DNA of 26,977 nt from Trichomonas tenax. Lineage: Eukaryota > Parabasalia > Trichomonadida > Trichomonadidae. Of this stretch, positions 10,068 through 17,477 are shown piece by piece (position 1 is the stretch's first letter; every line of letters starts with the position of its first letter). Where the stretch lies: positions 1-26,977 of the forward strand of contig JALKBU010000715.1 in assembly GCA_023091735.1 (NCBI GenBank), read 5' to 3'. The position numbers were made by a program, and so were the translations under genes. The notes beneath the pieces were generated by a model that ran no database searches, was not told where the DNA came from, and saw only the letters and a program-made list of their open reading frames with translations.

Positions 10068-10253
10068 GAAGATGTTTTTATTATATGTTTGTTTGTTTGA
10101 TAAAAAAATCTATGTTTATTAATACTCATTTTCTAATTCATAATAAAATATTAAATATAAGAATACTCGTTATGAAATTAATTAATATATATTGAAATAC
10201 ATATGTTTACACCGGAAAATAGGATCTATATTATCTCTATGAAACGAATAATT

Positions 10254-10763
10254 TCATTCATTGAAGTCGTGATCTTCATAGCCATTAAGTTCAACTAAAT
10301 CTTGTTTTTCGAATTTATGGCCGCAAACTGGGCATATGTTATCGTTACACATTATTTGGAAAGCTTCTTGATCGAACAAATGTCCACAAGAAAAGATGAA
10401 AACATAAATATCTTTTGTTGATGGTGTTGGAGATTTGCTTGAAAGCGGACAAACATACTCTAGCATGTTCTGGGCACCTCTAAGATCAACTTCTTTAGTG
10501 TTTTTAAGGTGTTTCAAATATCTGTATTTCTTGGGAAGTCCTTTTTCAACAATTGCTTGCAAAACATCTTCTTTATTGAATATTGCACCACATCTTGATA
10601 CTAAAATTGGTGCTTTCAATGGTAAACCCGTTAAACCGCAATATAACCAATAATTTCCAGCATTTACCTCTTTTCTTTCTCTCTCAGTCAGAACTCGTTT
10701 GCGTTTGTCAGTTTTTTTCACCATATCTGGCCTTCTCGTGATACAGCCTCCATCTAAACCCAT
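10254..10763 (-). CDS. Rtf2-family protein (replication termination factor 2 / RTF2 homologue)
   Basis: 169 residues. The N-terminus MGLDGGCITRRPDMVK matches the signature M-G-x-D-G-G-(x)3-R-R start of Rtf2 proteins, which fixes the initiation codon. Two RING/U-box-like halves follow: LTGLPLKAPILVSRCGAIFN, then C105-P-L-S, C126-G-H128 and C144-P-V-C147, the reduced zinc-binding pattern typical of the family. In fission yeast Rtf2 stabilises paused replication forks at termination sites; in mammals RTF2 is removed from stalled forks by proteasome shuttles. The protein is shorter than yeast and human homologues because it ends just after the second zinc-finger-like module, lacking the usual charged C-terminal extension. 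It is transcribed away from the poly(A) polymerase gene, and the two share a 314-bp upstream region. Confidence 0.88.
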   Translation of the reverse strand: MGLDGGCITRRPDMVKKTDKRKRVLTERERKEVNAGNYWLYCGLTGLPLKAPILVSRCGAIFNKEDVLQAIVEKGLPKKYRYLKHLKNTKEVDLRGAQNMLEYVCPLSSKSPTPSTKDIYVFIFSCGHLFDQEAFQIMCNDNICPVCGHKFEKQDLVELNGYEDHDFNE

Positions 10764-11077
10764 TCCTTAATAATAAATGACATGTAAATAAGTCAGAATT
10801 TATTATGACAACTATTTACATGACATAAATTAATTTTAAAAGGGGGCGGCACCGAAATTATAAGGACTGCTACGATTATTGTAAATTAATACATTTGACA
10901 ATTTTCGTGAATAAGGCTAACATTTTTTGAAGAAAAAATTTACATGTCAAAATTCATTATTCAATCAGGTTTTTACGTGAAAATAAAAATATTTACATGA
11001 CAAATATATTAAGATGTTTACATGTCAAAAAATAACAATTTATTTGTCAAAATTATTTGAATAGTTTACTTATTTAA
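10764..11077. promoter_or_regulatory. Shared divergent promoter region packed with TTTACATGTCA-type motifs
   Basis: This 314-bp gap separates the start codons of the Rtf2 and poly(A) polymerase genes. Exact copies of TTTACATGTCA or its reverse complement lie at 10778-10788, 10939-10949 and 11017-11027. One-mismatch copies TTTACATGACA lie at 10815-10825 and 10992-11002, and TTTATTTGTCA at 11039-11049. Copies nearest each gene are about 15 nt upstream of the Rtf2 ATG and about 28 and 50 nt upstream of the polymerase ATG. No clear TCA-Py-T-W initiator stands out. The density and placement suggest core promoter or upstream regulatory elements; this is inference from repetition and position. Confidence 0.6.
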
Positions 11078-12651
11078 ATGCAATCCCAATATGAATATCG
11101 CCAAAAACCGCAAACAGAAGACGGCCCCACGAGCCTAGAAATGCAGTGCAGTGAAGAGCTGCAAAAATTCATCGACAAATACGACTCTCCTGCTACAGAA
11201 GAGCAAAAAACAAAAAGACAAGAAGTTCTCGCTAAAATCAAGATCTTAATTAACGAATTCGTCCGAATTATCGCTAAAAAGACCGGTAACACCGCTGAAG
11301 GCTTAGAAAATGTGGAATCACAACTTGTTCCTTACGGTTCTTACCGTTTGGGCGTCGTCAGCGAGGGCTCCGATATCGACTGTATATGTGTTGCACCGAG
11401 CTTCGTCAAAAGATCGGATTTCTTCAACACATTCTACGAAATGCTCGCACAACACTCTGCTGTTAAGGAACTGGTCAAAATTGAGAATGCTTATTCTCCA
11501 ATTATGTCATTTCACTACGATGGTATCGAAGTATGTACAAAATTTGCAGCATCAAAAATGTATTATATTTATATAATATATTTGATGCTGCTTTTTCAAC
11601 AATTACTAACACACAGATCGATCTTTCTTTCGCTTCTCTTGCCATGAACACAGTTGCTGAGGATACTGATTTTGCTGATGATCACATCCTCGATAACGTC
11701 GATGAAGAATCTGTCCGCTCACTCAACGGTCGTCGTGTGAACGATATGCTTCTTCGTTTGGTTCCAAATCAAGACATATTCAGAATTGTCCTTAGATTCC
11801 TTCGTATTTGGGCTAAAAAGCGCTATGTCTATGGTAACGTCTTTGGATATCTCGGTGGTATCAACCTTGCTATCCTTTCTGCATTCATTTGTCAGCGCTA
11901 TCCTAAAAAGTCGCCTGCATTCATTATCATGAGATTCTTCGGTGATTTGAAGGATTGGAACTGGTCTGAGCCAATTTACATCAATACACCAACAACAGGA
12001 AATCGTCCAAACTGGGATCCAACAAAGCAATTTGATTTCATGCCGATCATCACTCCTTCATATCCAACAATCAACTCTCTCCACTCCGCCACAAGAAGTT
12101 CGCGTAACAGGATGACTGTTGAGTTCAAGCGTGGGTTCCAGACTGCCCAGAGCTGCCTTGAGAACGGCACAAGCTGGGAGAAAGTTATCGAGCCACCAAA
12201 GTTCTTCGTGAGGCACAGAAAGTTCGTTGAAGTTCTCGTCACAGCGACCGATGAGAAAACACAAAACGAGTTCATGAGATACGTTCAAAGCCGTGTCAGG
12301 TTCCTTGCTGTCAACATAGAAACTTCCTTAAAGCACGCCATAACACACGCTTATATTTGGCCTGTTGAGTTCCCAGCGCCAGGATATAAAGGCCACGAAT
12401 TTTGCTCATTGTTCTACATCGGCCTTTCCTACCACATCCCGCACGAAGAGAATACAAACAGGACGCTCGACTTAACACCGCCAGCAAGGAAATGGGCCGA
12501 AGAAGTCCGGCAGAGATCACCGCAGAACGCTGATGTTATCTTAGAAGTTGTCGATTCTAAGGATCTCCCAATGTTCTTGTTCCCCAACGGAGAGAGGCCT
12601 GAGGTGAAGAATTTGAAGAAACTTGATGATCAGCAACCAGCGAAGAAGTAA
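11078..12651 (+). CDS. Poly(A) polymerase, two exons (11078-11530 and 11617-12651)
   Basis: The spliced product is 495 residues: exon 1 gives 151 codons, exon 2 gives 344 plus the stop, and the intron is in phase 0. It is a canonical nuclear poly(A) polymerase that adds the poly(A) tail after pre-mRNA cleavage. The nucleotidyltransferase signature is GSYRLGVVSEGSDIDC, with G87-S88 and catalytic Asp99 and Asp101. The third catalytic Asp (153) lies in DGIEIDLSFASLA, which exists only when the intron is removed, because the splice joins GIE to IDL. The central domain follows with LRIWAKKRYVYGNVFGYLGG and then HAYIWPVEF. The C-terminus lacks the Ser/Thr-rich regulatory tail of vertebrate enzymes and is closer to yeast size. 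Unspliced, exon 1 would read into a stop at 11645-11647. Confidence 0.95.
11531..11616 (+). other. Spliceosomal intron (86 nt) with internal hairpin
   Basis: The donor is GTATGT at 11531-11536 and the last 12 nt are ACTAACACACAG at 11605-11616, combining branch point (ACTAAC) and acceptor. This is the fixed 3' motif reported for Trichomonas vaginalis introns. Removing it restores the Asp-containing beta strand of the polymerase in frame. Inside, GCAGCATCAAA (11546-11556) and TTTGATGCTGC (11581-11591) are perfect 11-bp complements, and between them TATTATAT (11561-11568) pairs with ATATAATA (11571-11578). The long hairpin would bring donor and branch point close together. Confidence 0.95.
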
Positions 12652-12756
12652 TCAATAACTTTTATAGAGATTTTTTATATAAATTTTCTTTTTTGTTTTC
12701 GATAGAAAAAAAAAATTACATTGTTTTTTACATAAAAAAAATAAACAAAAATATAT

Positions 12757-14073
12757 TTAGAATGATGAAGATGAATCCGAAGAAGATGCGTATAAATCGA
12801 TTCCTGTTGTTGTTAACACGAAGAATCTCACATCAGCGAGCATCTTAACAAGAAAGTCTGCATTCTTTGCATCCAAAAACTGTTGCCTTGATAAATATCC
12901 TTCTTCGAATTTAAGTGTATCGAGGATCTCAGGAAGATTCAGTTTGATTGGGATTTGGTCATTCTTTATCGCTTCACGTGCTTCAACAACGCAGCCTTTG
13001 ATGAAGAAATTCACATCATCTGTGCCAATTTTTCCATCACCATCATAGTCGAGAGCATCGAAAACGAAAGAATTTGCCCAAACTGTTCCAACATTCTCCC
13101 AGGCGGCCCTAAATCGAACAAACCATAGGAAATCGGGTTCGCTATGTGTGCAGCTTGCTATCAATGCTTCAGCAAATGTATGCGTGAGATGTGTTGTTGA
13201 AAGATGTGTTAAATCTGTTGCATTTAAAATTCCATCTGAATCTGAGTCTATTTCATGGAATTCTGATATGATGAAGTTCGCTGAGCTGAGCGAGAATATG
13301 TTATTTCTATCAAAATTGCAATCTTCGTCATCGGGATCTAAACTGATGAAATAATACAAAAATGGTGATGTAACGAGGCTCTTTAACGGAGCAATTCCTG
13401 TTCTAAGATAATCGATTGATGAAAACACGAAACTGAAAACAATTGTAATGTATTGATCGAGAAAATGTTCATTTTTTTCCATTTGAAGTTTAACGAACGC
13501 CATTTCACTCGCAAACTGTCGTAAATACTTTATAAATGCTTTGTCACTGATTGTTCCCGTTCTAAATGGATCATAAGTCCTTAATTCGAGAAAATGCGTT
13601 GCTGCACGTGGCAAAAAGTATAAAAAGTCGAAGAATTTGTCATAAAACATTGTGTTTGGTGCATTTCCGCCTATTGCTAAGAATAATTTTGTATTTAGAA
13701 GTTTTTGCAAATTTTCCGGCCATTTCAAGCGAAGCTGTTGATACTGCATGTACCTCATCGTGCGGTTTTCGCGTTTAACGCCTAAAACAGGCAATCCTGA
13801 AGGCGAAAGAACCATTTGCTCAAATTCATCTCTGAGATTGTTAACATCTTCTTGCTTAGGAATTCTGTTAAGGACGTTCGAAAGACCCTCTTCCGTGCAC
13901 ATTTCGCTGAAGTAATTTGTGTAATCGTGTGCTTTCACTCGATATGAAGTAAAAAATCGCGGAATTTGCTCATTATTTTTGTTTTCTTTCGTCAGTTTCG
14001 TGTACTCTTCGAGAACTTGCTTATGGCCCGTCCTAATCAGGATTCTCGCCAAATCTTCGGAACTCGATAACAT
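12757..14073 (-). CDS. PP2A regulatory subunit B''-type, EF-hand protein (PPP2R3C/TON2-like)
   Basis: 438 residues. The architecture matches B''-family subunits that bind the PP2A scaffold and catalytic subunits and confer calcium response and location. A helical N-terminus is followed by a domain with YDPFRTGTISDKAFIKYLRQ (about 167-186), a degenerate EF-hand-like unit. Two canonical calcium loops come next: DSDSDGILNATD (276-287) and DYDGDGKIGTDD (342-353), each with Asp at positions 1, 3, 5 and 12. The length is near human PPP2R3C and plant TONNEAU2/FASS, which act in centrosome and cortical microtubule organisation; that role here is inference. The tail is Ser/Asp-rich. It is convergent with poly(A) polymerase, 105 bp apart. 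An exact TTTACATGTCA motif lies 29-39 nt upstream of the ATG. Confidence 0.82.
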   Translation of the reverse strand: MLSSSEDLARILIRTGHKQVLEEYTKLTKENKNNEQIPRFFTSYRVKAHDYTNYFSEMCTEEGLSNVLNRIPKQEDVNNLRDEFEQMVLSPSGLPVLGVKRENRTMRYMQYQQLRLKWPENLQKLLNTKLFLAIGGNAPNTMFYDKFFDFLYFLPRAATHFLELRTYDPFRTGTISDKAFIKYLRQFASEMAFVKLQMEKNEHFLDQYITIVFSFVFSSIDYLRTGIAPLKSLVTSPFLYYFISLDPDDEDCNFDRNNIFSLSSANFIISEFHEIDSDSDGILNATDLTHLSTTHLTHTFAEALIASCTHSEPDFLWFVRFRAAWENVGTVWANSFVFDALDYDGDGKIGTDDVNFFIKGCVVEAREAIKNDQIPIKLNLPEILDTLKFEEGYLSRQQFLDAKNADFLVKMLADVRFFVLTTTGIDLYASSSDSSSSF

Positions 14074-14101
14074 AAAATACTTTACATAGCAAAATTTTAT
14101 G

Positions 14102-14112
14102 TTTACATGTCA
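14102..14112. promoter_or_regulatory. TTTACATGTCA motif upstream of the B''-type subunit gene
   Basis: Exact copy of the recurrent motif, followed by AA, 29 nt upstream of the minus-strand start codon at 14073. On the coding strand it reads TTTGACATGTAAA. It is the only such copy in the 558-bp gap between 14073 and the PDI-like gene; the rest of the gap (to 14631) is AT-rich with no gene recognised. Confidence 0.5.
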
Positions 14113-14631
14113 AATATTTATTGTCAGTGTCGAAAATGCAATTTTTTCGCTTCATTCAAACTTAATTTGTGGCTCATTGAGGAGCATAATAGAAGTAGTA
14201 TAATTTTGTCAGTGAATTGATCAGCTTAATTGATATGATGATTTTGCTTCAAATTTCCAATAATACACATTGCTACCCACAGATTAAATACACACTTTAT
14301 GTTATAATATACATATCTCTCTTTTATATCAAATCTTTGACCATTTTTCGTGAATGTTGTTTTCATGAAATCTCTCAATCAGATATTAATTCATGGTGAT
14401 TGAAAATAATTGTTGGCGGTTATTAGTTTATTCATTGGCTTGTTCAGAAAGACTCCAATATCACTAAAATTGTTACATTTTATTTATGTATATTCTTTTC
14501 ATGCAATTGATTTACCCACCTTTGAAGGACCAATCTTATAGATAAGCTAATCCGTTTGACATCAAAATATTAAAATTCATCTAAAGATGTTAAAAATTTA
14601 ATTCGTTTACAAGAGCGTAATAAACATGTAT
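14113..14631. other. Intergenic, no gene seen
   Basis: AT-rich spacer between two minus-strand genes. Short open frames exist on the plus strand (for example 14217-14399) but they have no recognisable content and unlikely composition. This region also holds the 3' end of the PDI-like transcript. Confidence 0.45.
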
Positions 14632-15783
14632 TTAGTCCTCCTTTTCTTTATACTCTTCAACGAAGCAGCAGCACTTCATTATGATGAAGAGAATTATGAA
14701 TGGAATGATGCAAGCTGCAACAATGAACCAAACCTTATAGTCCGTGACAATTGGTTGAATATTACGGCGATACCATCCCATGAGGCCGACTCCTGGACCC
14801 TGCTCTCTAATCTTTCCATTCATAACATCATGTGTCCATGGAATGAGTGTTGCTCCGTTAAAGTTATCGAGGTAATGGAAATATGTGTTCCTGAGAGTGT
14901 TGACAATCGCAATGAAAGGAACTCTCGATGGATCAGTAGCAATTGCCTTGCAGAACTTATCATATGACATGCAGTCGATGTCAATTGATTTAAGATTGTC
15001 TGGGAACTTTGCTGTCAATTTTAAGAACTCTTCTGAGTGAAGTTTCCTCCAATCATGATAAACGAGGAATGGCTGACGGAGCTCTTTCTGTAACGAGAAA
15101 AACATCGATGACGGAACACCGAACGGAGGATAAAGGTGATTACGAACGAAGTAGTCGAGTTCTCCAAGATTTCCGTTGAAATATAGAGATTTATTTGTTG
15201 GCGAGAAATAGTTAACAATTTGTGGTGTGATTGTGTTGTAACGTCTGTAGGTGAGATTCATGAACTGTGCAGGGTAATTTATGTATTTGTTAGCTAATTC
15301 GTTGAATACTTTTGAATATTCTGCATTTTGGATGTCTTGAAGCATGAATATTGATGTATCTTTGTTGTTTTTGAGTTCTGTATTCAATTGATCCTCATTT
15401 TGAATCTGTAAAATTGTCGGTTCAATATATTTCTTTATGAACTTTTTCAGTTCTTCAAATGTACGTGAACCTTCATATATCTCTGCTTCCTCTATGGTTG
15501 TAGTGACCATATAGATCCTCGGCGTTCCCTCGCCTGGAAACGCTTTGCAAAGTTCTTTCTCTTTATCGCAAGAGATCAATCTCATATCAAACAGCTTGTT
15601 TCCTTTGTAGAACTGCTCGAGACGCTCTCTAATAGGCTTAAACTCGTAGCAATGTGGGCACCAAATCGATTCTAATGAAACAAAGATTGGCTTATGCGGC
15701 TTCTTCGTGAATATAGCGTCTGCTTCCTTTAATGTGATTTTTGGACTGTCACAATGAATAATGTTAATGAATAAAGCAAACAT
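14632..15783 (-). CDS. Transmembrane PDI/thioredoxin-like ER protein
   Basis: 383 residues. A short hydrophobic N-terminus (MFALFINIIHC) is a probable signal peptide. A thioredoxin fold follows: strand KPIFVSLESIWCPHC with the redox pair C42-P-H-C45, and the cis-proline in GTPRI (Pro88). The middle section is compatible with one or more redox-inactive thioredoxin-like domains. A single transmembrane helix spans about 351-370 (VWFIVAACIIPFIILFIIMK), followed by a CCC motif and the tail EEYKEKED. Lys at -3 and -5 make a KxKxx dilysine signal for retrieval to the ER. This topology (luminal thioredoxin, cytosolic tail) is that of TMX-type membrane PDIs, which oxidise or isomerise disulfides in secretory cargo. 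CPHC is the type of active site seen in oxidising enzymes such as DsbA. It is divergent from the gene at 16143. Confidence 0.85.
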   Translation of the reverse strand: MFALFINIIHCDSPKITLKEADAIFTKKPHKPIFVSLESIWCPHCYEFKPIRERLEQFYKGNKLFDMRLISCDKEKELCKAFPGEGTPRIYMVTTTIEEAEIYEGSRTFEELKKFIKKYIEPTILQIQNEDQLNTELKNNKDTSIFMLQDIQNAEYSKVFNELANKYINYPAQFMNLTYRRYNTITPQIVNYFSPTNKSLYFNGNLGELDYFVRNHLYPPFGVPSSMFFSLQKELRQPFLVYHDWRKLHSEEFLKLTAKFPDNLKSIDIDCMSYDKFCKAIATDPSRVPFIAIVNTLRNTYFHYLDNFNGATLIPWTHDVMNGKIREQGPGVGLMGWYRRNIQPIVTDYKVWFIVAACIIPFIILFIIMKCCCFVEEYKEKED

Positions 15784-16142
15784 TTAACAATTTGTCAAAT
15801 AAATTAATCGCTTGACAAGTAAATTTAATAAACTATAAAATTGACAAATGTTGAACTGTTGAATTTAAAAATCTCAGTATGATTAATTATAACAAATTAT
15901 GATGATTTCGAAATTTTTGACATGTAAAAATAATCAAATTGGATTTTCCAAATTAAAATGATTTTTTTATGAAATTGGCTTAATATAAAACCTCTAAACT
16001 TTTATAATAGTAAGGAATTTGTTTGCTTATTGAACTGCCAAAATTTTGTTTATTTAATTATATAATTTGAAAGTCATTATAATAATTTATTTGACATGTA
16101 ATATATTGAAAATTGTCAAATAATTTTATATATGACATGTAA
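15784..16142. promoter_or_regulatory. Shared divergent promoter region with TTTACATGTCA-type motifs
   Basis: 359 bp between the PDI-like start (15783) and the next gene. Exact motif copies (written TGACATGTAAA) are at 15918-15928 and 16133-16143; the second ends on the A of the ATG at 16143. Near copies are TTGACAAGTAAA at 15812-15823, about 29 nt upstream of the PDI-like ATG, and TTGACATGTAAT at 16091-16102. Several isolated half-sites (TTTGTCAAAT near 15791, AATTGTCAAAT near 16111) are also present. Confidence 0.55.
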
Positions 16143-17387
16143 ATGTCTCAAATACATAAAGATAGTACTATTTGTCAAGCAAAAAGAGCCATTATGCATA
16201 ACACTGATTCTGATTACAAGAATAAAAAGGAAGGTTTGCCAAGTCTTTCTCTAGAAAAGGAAAAACCACTCCCACAGAGTCCATCGCAAATTCGAGAATC
16301 AATTAGTCTCTCTTCATCGGCAATCTTGAACTCAACACCTTCACAAATTGGAATTCCATTTCCTGAAATGCCGAACTTCGACGTAGATGATGAAGAAATC
16401 GAGGACATTTACACTCCACAAACACCTATTTCACCATACGGAATTTCACACGTTTCGAGTTGGTCGTCAGCAACATCATTTGATGGTGAAATAAATAAGT
16501 TCTTCACCGATCTCGTGAAAGAATCTGCCGAAAATCCAGAACTTAGCTTGTTAATCTTAAATAACTGGAATGAGCTTTCCAAATCGGCACCGGGACAACC
16601 TGGTGAGCTGCTAGCTGAAAAATTAAACGCAATTCCAGAAGATGCATATTCACCAACTTTATTAAACCAAGTTTTCGCTCAGCTTGATGATATTCGTACA
16701 ACAATCAAGTCTCCAGTTTCAGCGTGTCTTTTCTACCAATCTTGCCTTGTTCTTTATCAAAAATTACCAAAAACAACGCTTTTAGGTGATTGCGCTCTCG
16801 ATATCTTCAGAGAATCCATTATCACAGCCTGCACAATCATAGGAAATGAAATTGTTGACCTTTACATTAAGGCTGTTCAATTATCAGTCGAATCTGAAAT
16901 ATTCAAGAAAATTGAAGCAAGATTAATTGATATAAGAAAGCGCTTCAACACACCCTCAGAGCAGAAGCTTTATGAGTGCGTCATTGAATACGTAGATTGC
17001 CAATTATCGAACACTGTCATCATTAATCACCTTGCTGAGACAGTTCTTAATGCAAGTCGAATGAACACCAATATTTCGGAGATAGAGGCCGCAATCAAGA
17101 CGAAACTCACGAGATTCCAAGAATTTCTTCTTATTGTGATTGCAAATTCGACGATTCTCGAAAGTCCAGAAACATATTCGGAACTTATTCCACACATTGA
17201 GCCAAATCTTGTTTATCTCATTCTTTGTAACATTCGCCCTGATGAAATTCAACCTGAGAAAATTGATTACAAGCTAATTGATAAGTTCATGGCTGTCCAC
17301 AAATGCAACCTCAACCTTACTCATGATGACTTACTTTTGAAGATTGAAAACATCAACATCGATGAATTCGATTCAATTCAAGTCTAA
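16143..17387 (+). CDS. Helical protein of unknown function (414 aa)
   Basis: The ATG at 16143 gives 414 residues, but the promoter-like motif runs into this codon. The next in-frame ATG at 16194 (MHNTDSDYKN, 397 residues) may be the real start if transcription begins at the motif. Residues 1-110 are Ser/Pro/Lys-rich and look disordered (PLPQSPSQIRESISLSSS, then TPQTPISPYG). From about 115 to the end it is predicted by eye to be alpha-helical and possibly repeat-like, with amphipathic helices (INKFFTDLVKESAENPELSL, LLGDCALDIFRESIITACTI) and no membrane segment. There is no Cys/His metal site and no catalytic motif. A helical-repeat scaffold or adaptor with a phosphorylatable N-terminus would fit, but no family is recognised. 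Confidence 0.78.
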   Translation: MSQIHKDSTICQAKRAIMHNTDSDYKNKKEGLPSLSLEKEKPLPQSPSQIRESISLSSSAILNSTPSQIGIPFPEMPNFDVDDEEIEDIYTPQTPISPYGISHVSSWSSATSFDGEINKFFTDLVKESAENPELSLLILNNWNELSKSAPGQPGELLAEKLNAIPEDAYSPTLLNQVFAQLDDIRTTIKSPVSACLFYQSCLVLYQKLPKTTLLGDCALDIFRESIITACTIIGNEIVDLYIKAVQLSVESEIFKKIEARLIDIRKRFNTPSEQKLYECVIEYVDCQLSNTVIINHLAETVLNASRMNTNISEIEAAIKTKLTRFQEFLLIVIANSTILESPETYSELIPHIEPNLVYLILCNIRPDEIQPEKIDYKLIDKFMAVHKCNLNLTHDDLLLKIENINIDEFDSIQV

Positions 17388-17477
17388 TTTCATTTTTAAA
17401 TTGTTTTTAAAATTAAACTATTACCGGAAAAATAATTGTCATTATTAAAATACGATTTAACAATATAATTAAAAAAA

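Noticed and set aside
14217..14399. 60-codon plus-strand frame in the gap after the B''-type gene
   Set aside because: Ile/Tyr/Leu-rich random AT translation without motif, start context or conserved feature.
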